64,000 nt of DNA from Deefgea rivuli DSM 18356 (GTDB taxonomy: Bacteria; Pseudomonadota; Gammaproteobacteria; Burkholderiales; Chitinibacteraceae): contig NZ_JHVM01000009.1 in assembly GCF_000620145.1 (NCBI RefSeq), forward strand, positions 62,001 through 126,000. The letters run 5' to 3'. The notes under the pieces are model-generated. The model was given only the letters and a program-made list of their open reading frames with translations. It was not told where the DNA came from and did not search any database. Made by a program: the position numbers and the translations under genes. Each line of letters opens with the position of its first letter. Positions within the stretch are counted from its first letter, which is position 1. Below, in pieces: positions 58,372 to 64,000 of this stretch.

Positions 58372-58998
58372 TCAGCGCATTACTTTGCCTTGGTTTCGCC
58401 AGATGAATAGGCTTAATAGCGCGCCAATGCTGGCAAGTAATATGTCTTTGTGTGCATCCCATTGGTCGCCTTGTTGTCCGTTGTAGCCTTCGGCATCTTG
58501 CGCGGATAAGGTGAGCGAGACGCCCCATTCGAACCATTCATAAAACAAGCTGCTCGCCATGATCCATAAAATCGCCAAATGCCAGCTGGTCTGTTTACTG
58601 TGCCCTTTGCGTTGAAAAAACTCAGCCAAGGGTAATGTGAAGCACAGGCCGTAGGCGAGGTGAACGAGGCGGTCATAATGATTTCGCGTCCAGCCAAATA
58701 ATTGTTGTGTATTGGTATTGCAGCAGGCGCTAAGCCAGTGATCGTAAGGGACGTTGGAGTAAAGCCAGCGCGCGCCAAAAATATGTAGCAGGATGAAAAT
58801 CGTGATTAGGCTGGTGCTGCTGCTTGAGAGTTGGTATTTTCTTTGAATGAAAAACCAGCCGATGATAAAAACCATCGTCAAGCTGTGTTGTAGAAATAAT
58901 TCTTCAGGCCATGGCGCTTTGATGCTTGAAAGTAGGGTGATGGCAATGAGGCTGCAGAGCAATATTTTGAATTGCGAGCGAGAAAGGCTTTTGGGCAT
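58372..58998 (-). CDS. DUF2238 / YjdF-like inner-membrane protein
   Basis: 208 aa with six predicted helices and the family's conserved HIFGARWLYSNVPYD, NHYDRLVHLAYGL, WEWGVSLTLSAQDAEGYNGQQGDQWDAHKDILLA (EW..E and DxxxD/WD patterns). Function unknown. It is flanked by two terminators whose stems are identical. Confidence 0.85.
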   Translation of the reverse strand: MPKSLSRSQFKILLCSLIAITLLSSIKAPWPEELFLQHSLTMVFIIGWFFIQRKYQLSSSSTSLITIFILLHIFGARWLYSNVPYDHWLSACCNTNTQQLFGWTRNHYDRLVHLAYGLCFTLPLAEFFQRKGHSKQTSWHLAILWIMASSLFYEWFEWGVSLTLSAQDAEGYNGQQGDQWDAHKDILLASIGALLSLFIWRNQGKVMR

Positions 58999-59058
58999 GG
59001 ATGGGCTCTACGAATCTGATGTGCTAATAGAAAATTGCTGTTATTTGGATGAAAAAAA

Positions 59059-59083
59059 CGCCAATCAAAAGATTGGCGTTTTT
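59059..59083. terminator. Hairpin upstream of the YjdF-like gene
   Basis: CGCCAATC-AAAA-GATTGGCG followed by TTTTT and preceded by A7: the same stem as the terminator after typA. It lies between divergent/unrelated ends (trxB stop side) and could end trxB transcription read on the complement after palindrome G. Confidence 0.75.
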
Positions 59084-59093
59084 ATTTCCTCAT

Positions 59094-59142
59094 GGGTATA
59101 TGATTGTAGAGATTAATAACTAATCTCTACAAAGCAATACCC
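59094..59142. repeat. GGGTAT/ATACC palindrome family, copy G
   Basis: 49 bp, GGGTATATGATTGTAGAGATT paired with AATCTCTACAAAGCAATACCC around AATAACT. The inner TGTAGAGATT/AATCTCTACA match is perfect. Located 7 bases beyond the trxB stop. Confidence 0.8.
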
Positions 59143-59149
59143 TTGCTAA

Positions 59150-60450
<1,301 letters not shown>

Positions 60451-61146
60451 TTGTTTTCAATATTGCAGCGTGTGCTGGTTCATTTTAGTGCTTTGGCGCG
60501 CCCGCCTGTGCGGCGAGTATTGCTCAAGCAGGTCTATTTTACGGCGAATGAGGCGGCTTGGCTGGTCGCGGTAACGGGCTTTGCTTTGGGAGCGATTGTT
60601 GTCGTGCAGTTGCATGATGAGTATGGGCAAAGCCGTGATGCAGCGCTGCGTTTGCTGGGCTCGCTGAGTTTTGTTGAGTTGTCACCCTTGTTGGCTTGCT
60701 TGATGATGGTGGCGCGTTCGTCGTCGGCTGTGGCGATTGAGCTGGCTTCAATGCGAATTAATGGTGAAGTTAATGAGTTAGAGCGAATGGGGATTTCGAT
60801 TACGTCCTATTTGCTGTTGCCACGGGTGTTGGGGGTTGCGTTGGCGGCGATGGCGTTGACTGCGGTGATGGCGTTGGCGTCTGTTTTGGGTGGGATTTTG
60901 TTTGCATCGGGTTGGGACGCGAGTTATCAAATTTTTGCTTTAGAGCGAATGCTGCGTTTGGATGAAGTGGTGGTGTGTATTTTGAAGGCCGCTACTTTTG
61001 GCTTGGCTGCAGGGATTGTATCGGTGCATGCTGCATTTTCAGTGCAATTGCAGGCTTCTGATGTGCCAAAAGCGGCGTCTCGTGCGGTATTGCGCGGATT
61101 GTTGGCTTTGTTTGTGATTGACTTTGCTTGGGCGATGGCGCGATGA
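60451..61146 (+). CDS. MlaE-family ABC transporter permease
   Basis: 231 aa, five or six helices. VVQLHDEYGQSRDAALRLLGSLSFVELSPLLACLMMVARSSSAVAIELASMRINGEVNELERMGISITSYLLLPRVLGV is the core of the MlaE/Ttg2B fold, here with EL..M...EVNELE in place of the usual ELGTMKVTEQIDAL. It is part of the inner-membrane complex moving phospholipids or related lipids between membranes. The TTG start has AGGG five bases upstream. It overlaps the next gene by 4 bases. Confidence 0.87.
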   Translation: MFSILQRVLVHFSALARPPVRRVLLKQVYFTANEAAWLVAVTGFALGAIVVVQLHDEYGQSRDAALRLLGSLSFVELSPLLACLMMVARSSSAVAIELASMRINGEVNELERMGISITSYLLLPRVLGVALAAMALTAVMALASVLGGILFASGWDASYQIFALERMLRLDEVVVCILKAATFGLAAGIVSVHAAFSVQLQASDVPKAASRAVLRGLLALFVIDFAWAMAR

Positions 61147-61706
61147 GCGAAACTGTGTTGTTTGATGTCGATGTTTTGCGTGTGCCTGGCCAGTATTGGC
61201 TGACCATTGCTGAGAAAGAAGACGCCGATGAAGTGATTAATCGGCTCGCTGAGGCGGCGAATCAAATTGAGCCGGGTAGTTTGGGTATTTTGGAAGCAAG
61301 GCCCGTGCTCATTAATAATTTGCGAGCTTGGGAAAATTTGATTCTACCGCGTTGGTATCATCATTCCGGTGGATTGCATGAGCATGATGAAATATTGAAA
61401 GATTTGCTACGGGCAATGGAAGTGGATGAGGAAAAGCTAGTGTTGATGTTAAGTAAACTGCCGGGGCAGCTCGATATTGCGCAGCGCAGGGTGGTGGCTT
61501 TTTTGCGAGTAGTGCTGCAGCATGCGCCCGTATGGGTGATTGAGGATGAGTGGTTGGAGTGGTGGCAGGATGCGCGAGGTCGCAACCCAATGTTAGCTAA
61601 AATTATGCAGCAGATTGTGATGCCCAATTCTCTATTGGTAATCTCTACGCGCACGGCGCAGCCAAATTATCAGGTGGTGAAAATGATTGTGGAAGAGACT
61701 GAATGA
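61143..61706 (+). CDS. ABC-ATPase-like protein lacking Walker A (MlaF-position subunit)
   Basis: 187 aa at the MlaF position of the operon. The fold can be traced: LFDVDVLRVPGQYWLTIAEKEDADEV aligns with the strand and P-loop region of MlaF. No GxxGxGK(S/T) is present. The Q loop (about 49-60, GILEARPVLINNL) lacks Gln, the signature (106-116) reads LPGQLDIAQRR instead of LSGGM(Q)xR, and the switch His is replaced in LLVISTRTAQ. Only Walker B (VWVIEDE, 130-136) is preserved. It probably cannot hydrolyse ATP by the normal mechanism. It overlaps its neighbours by four bases on both sides. The assignment is from position and motif alignment. Confidence 0.75.
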   Translation: MSETVLFDVDVLRVPGQYWLTIAEKEDADEVINRLAEAANQIEPGSLGILEARPVLINNLRAWENLILPRWYHHSGGLHEHDEILKDLLRAMEVDEEKLVLMLSKLPGQLDIAQRRVVAFLRVVLQHAPVWVIEDEWLEWWQDARGRNPMLAKIMQQIVMPNSLLVISTRTAQPNYQVVKMIVEETE

Positions 61707-62680
61707 CGACGCCTTATTTCTTGAAAGATAACGATCCGCGCTTTAAGTGGTTAAGCTGGCGCGTTGGCTTGTTTGTGGGTTCGATTGCTGTGGTATTGGT
61801 GGTGTTGGTAGTGTTGCTGGGGCAGCGGCAGGGCTTATTTAGCAGTAAGGAAAAAATTCATTTTGTTGCTGAAAGTGGTAGTGGTTTAAAGCCCGGCATG
61901 CAGGTGCGCTTGTCGGGTTTTCGGATTGGCGTTGCGGATCGGGTTGAGCTGAATGAGCAAGCGAAGGTGGATGTCACCTTGCTGATTGAGCAGCAATATA
62001 TGAGATGGATTAAAGAGGACTCCATTGCGATCTTGCAGCAAGAGGGTTTGATTGGGGATCACTATATCGAAATCGCGGGTGGAACGGCTAAGGCGAAGCT
62101 TTTGGCGGAGGGCGGTGTGCTGATGTTTGCACCTGCGCTGGGGATTGCCGATATTGCGCAAAATTTAAGTAATCGAACTTTGCCGATGATCGATTCGGTG
62201 CAGCAAACCTTTGAGTATCTGAATGATCCAAAAGGCGATATTCGTTTGATGTTTGCGAACGTACAAAAACTCACCGCCGAAATGCGCGAAACGCGTGAAA
62301 AATTGGATGTGCTCTTGGCACGGGTGGATAGTGTGGTCGATGTGGAGGCGCGAACCACTTTGCGCAGCGCTGATCGACTTTTGGTGCGTGCCGATAGTGT
62401 GGCGGCGGAGGTTAATGAGAAATTAACGCCGGTCTTGCTGGGCGCAGCATCGATTGTGGTGAGTGCGGATTCGGCGGCAAAAGATGCGAGTGCCACGATG
62501 TCGGTGGTGCGTAAGTCGGTAGAGTTAGCCGCGCCGCGTTTGCCGAGTGTGGTGCGTAATGCCGATGAGTTGCTCTATGGTGGTCGCCAAACTTTGGATG
62601 GTTTACAGCGTAGCTGGCCGCTTAATTCGATGCTTGCGCCACTGCCGTTAGAAGCGCCGATGCCGGAGAGTCGACGATGA
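61703..62680 (+). CDS. MlaD-family MCE protein
   Basis: 325 aa. One transmembrane anchor (about 21-40) is followed by an MCE domain (about 50-135): HFVAESGSGLKPGMQVRLSGFRIGVADRVEL..., IAILQQEGLIGDHYIEIAGG. A long helical/coiled tail (LTAEMRETREKLDVLLARVDSVVDVEA...) follows and ends in a Pro-rich stretch. MCE proteins form hexameric lipid tunnels in the periplasm. The longer tail is like PqiB/YebT-type or actinobacterial Mce rather than the 183-aa MlaD. Confidence 0.9.
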   Translation: MTTPYFLKDNDPRFKWLSWRVGLFVGSIAVVLVVLVVLLGQRQGLFSSKEKIHFVAESGSGLKPGMQVRLSGFRIGVADRVELNEQAKVDVTLLIEQQYMRWIKEDSIAILQQEGLIGDHYIEIAGGTAKAKLLAEGGVLMFAPALGIADIAQNLSNRTLPMIDSVQQTFEYLNDPKGDIRLMFANVQKLTAEMRETREKLDVLLARVDSVVDVEARTTLRSADRLLVRADSVAAEVNEKLTPVLLGAASIVVSADSAAKDASATMSVVRKSVELAAPRLPSVVRNADELLYGGRQTLDGLQRSWPLNSMLAPLPLEAPMPESRR

Positions 62681-63474
62681 TGCGCTCTTTAATGGTATCT
62701 CTGTTGGTTTTGATGTTGGGTGCGTGCAGTTCTACGACTGAGGTGATTAAATCTCCAGCACGTATACAGGCGGAGCTAGCTCACAGAAACGCTTTGCTGG
62801 CAATACGTGATGGGCGTATCGAAAGTGCTGAGTATGAATGGCGCTCTGCATTGTTGGCGTATCAGGCGATTGATGATTGGTCAGGGCAGGGAATGGCGCG
62901 CTTGGGTTTGGCGCAAATTCAATTGCGGCTGGGGCAGGCTGAGGCTGCGGAGCAGGTACTTGCGCCCATGCTGGAGATTAAAGTGTTCCCTGCTGTGCAG
63001 CGATCTCAAGCTGCATTGCAAATGGCGCAATTAATATTGGCTGCTGATTCGCCAGATTGGTCACGTGCAAAAAGTTATTTAACGCAAGCCCGTGCCGAGT
63101 GCGCTCAGCCTTGCCCGATTGGGACGCAAATTTTGAATGTCAGCGCCAAAATCGCGTTGCGAGAAGGTGATTTGCCTGCTGCTAGTGTGGCTGCGCTGCA
63201 AGGTTTGGCGCTGGCGCAAACTAATCGCGCTGAGATGGCTTTCTCGCAGCGAATTTTGGCCGAAGTCTCGCTTAAGCAGAGTGATTTTGCTACTGCCGTC
63301 GTTTGGCTCGATCAGGCTATCGTGCTGGATCGGCAAAGTGCCGAGCCTTTATGGCTCTTGGATGATTATCGTTTGCTGCTTGAGATCGCAAAGCAATCGG
63401 GTGATTTGGCTTTGCGGCGTCGTGCTGATGTGCACTTAAGCGCATTATGTGCAGCAATGGCGTGTACGCCTTGA
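62677..63474 (+). CDS. TPR lipoprotein of the Mla-type operon
   Basis: 265 aa with a lipoprotein signal (VLMLGAC, lipobox Cys at residue 17). TPR-like helical repeats are spread through the rest (for example ALLAIRDGRIESAEYEWRSALLAYQAIDD, AALQGLALAQTNRAEMAFSQRIL). No similarity to MlaA or PqiC was recognised. It begins inside the MCE gene (4-base overlap), so it belongs to the operon as a probable outer-membrane or periplasmic accessory. Confidence 0.82.
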   Translation: MMRSLMVSLLVLMLGACSSTTEVIKSPARIQAELAHRNALLAIRDGRIESAEYEWRSALLAYQAIDDWSGQGMARLGLAQIQLRLGQAEAAEQVLAPMLEIKVFPAVQRSQAALQMAQLILAADSPDWSRAKSYLTQARAECAQPCPIGTQILNVSAKIALREGDLPAASVAALQGLALAQTNRAEMAFSQRILAEVSLKQSDFATAVVWLDQAIVLDRQSAEPLWLLDDYRLLLEIAKQSGDLALRRRADVHLSALCAAMACTP

Positions 63475-63499
63475 GTTTTTGCTGCATTTGCAATACAAT
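63471..63499 (+). promoter_or_regulatory. rpsB promoter
   Basis: TTGAGT-N17-TACAAT; the -35 overlaps the stop codon of the upstream lipoprotein gene. Predicted transcription start about 63506, leaving a leader of about 140 bases. Confidence 0.7.
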
Positions 63500-63559
63500 C
63501 CTTCGCTTGCTGTGATGCTGCGTTTGTTTTGACGTTTTTATCGTAGTGAAAATCCCGTC

Positions 63560-63640
63560 CGCCCTGTCAAGGGTGCGCTTCAAATGGTTTGAAGTGTCCC
63601 GTGCGGATGGAAGACCTAACCCTAAGACACAATTGGAGAA
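63560..63640 (+). promoter_or_regulatory. Candidate structured rpsB leader (S2 autoregulation)
   Basis: In the leader, GTCCGC (about 63567) can pair with GCGGAT (63603-63608), enclosing a hairpin TTCAAATGGTTTGAA. Proteobacterial rpsB leaders can bind S2 protein for feedback control. The structure is read by eye only. Confidence 0.4.
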
Positions 63641-63644
63641 TTAA

Positions 63645-64000
63645 ATGTCTGTAAGTATGCGCGATATGCTCGAAGCCGGTGTCCATTTCGGTCACCAAAC
63701 CCGTTACTGGAACCCAAAAATGGGTAAGTACATCTTCGGTGCACGCAACAAGATTCACATTATCAACTTAGAAAAAACTTTGCCATTGTTTGAAGACGCG
63801 ATGAAATACATCCGTCAATTGTCTGCAAACAAAGGTAACGTAATGTTTGTTGGTACTAAACGTGCTGCTCGCGAAATCATCGCTGAAGAAGCTGCACGCG
63901 CTGGCGCTCCTTTCGTGGATCACCGTTGGTTGGGTGGTATGTTGACTAACTTTAAAACAGTTAAGCAATCAATCAAACGCTTGAACGAAATGAAAGCAGT
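63645..64000 (+). CDS. rpsB: 30S ribosomal protein S2 (partial, 3' end outside)
   Basis: The first 118 residues: [65 protein letters not shown] and [13 protein letters not shown], all diagnostic for S2 of the small ribosomal subunit. Start ATG with GGAG upstream (AATTGGAGAATTAA). tsf normally follows. Confidence 0.98.
   Translation, partial: MSVSMRDMLEAGVHFGHQTRYWNPKMGKYIFGARNKIHIINLEKTLPLFEDAMKYIRQLSANKGNVMFVGTKRAAREIIAEEAARAGAPFVDHRWLGGMLTNFKTVKQSIKRLNEMKA

Overview
The window looks like a chromosomal segment of a flagellated, PHA-accumulating betaproteobacterium, most likely of the Neisseriales (Chromobacteriaceae/Chitinibacteraceae type). This assignment is inferred from gene families and gene orders (smc-zipA-ligA, fliC-flaG-fliD-fliS-fliT, phaC/phaA, a BigR sulfide cluster) and not from a database search. 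Nearly all the DNA is coding. I saw no rRNA or tRNA gene, CRISPR array, prophage or intact IS element.

Layout. 1-8624: end of an Aas-type acyltransferase/acyl-ACP synthetase, then smc, zipA and ligA, with a decayed repeat-rich gap before ligA and a REP-rich gap after it. 8982-16457: nucleotide-sugar cluster. It starts with GalU carrying an in-frame Cro-like HTH domain at its N-terminus, followed by rfbF and rfbG (CDP-glucose branch), a C-methyltransferase, an RfbC-type epimerase, a short-chain reductase/epimerase, a second methyltransferase and a CmcI-type methyltransferase. 16522-25605: a TPR-GT41 (SPINDLY/OGT-like) glycosyltransferase convergent with the sugar genes and divergent from flagellin (sigma-28 promoter), then flaG, fliD, fliS, fliT, a DUF2802 gene, fliK and an FlhB-C-like gene. 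Together these suggest glycosylated flagella.

25602-36088: MFS transporter, FadH 2,4-dienoyl-CoA reductase, RdgC, a Fur-type fbpABC ferric-iron importer and a chemoreceptor. 36145-40430: sulfide/persulfide module (SulP transporter, two YeeE/YedE half-transporters, BigR regulator, and divergently an ETHE1-like persulfide dioxygenase plus thioredoxin 2). 40488-46514: D-Ala-D-Ala endopeptidase/carboxypeptidase, PHA synthase, thiolase, MscL and RlmM. 46597-60103: orphan histidine kinase, CbiM-like permease, hydrolase, [2Fe-2S] ferredoxin, an unrecognised conserved protein, WbuC-like cupin, acylphosphatase, MetG, orphan Hpt protein, TRIC-type channel, NudL, TypA, a YjdF-like membrane protein and TrxB. 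60451-63474: an MlaE/MlaD-type lipid-transport operon whose ATPase subunit has lost its Walker A motif. The window ends inside rpsB.

The strongest unexplained signals are: (1) a dispersed family of nine intergenic 48-52 bp imperfect palindromes beginning GGGTAT and ending ATACC, whose arms differ in sequence but remain complementary; (2) the HTH-GalU fusion with two GTTTAAAT...TTAAAC palindromes upstream; (3) the Walker-A-less Mla ATPase; and (4) Pseudomonas-type REP and MITE-like repeats on either side of ligA.
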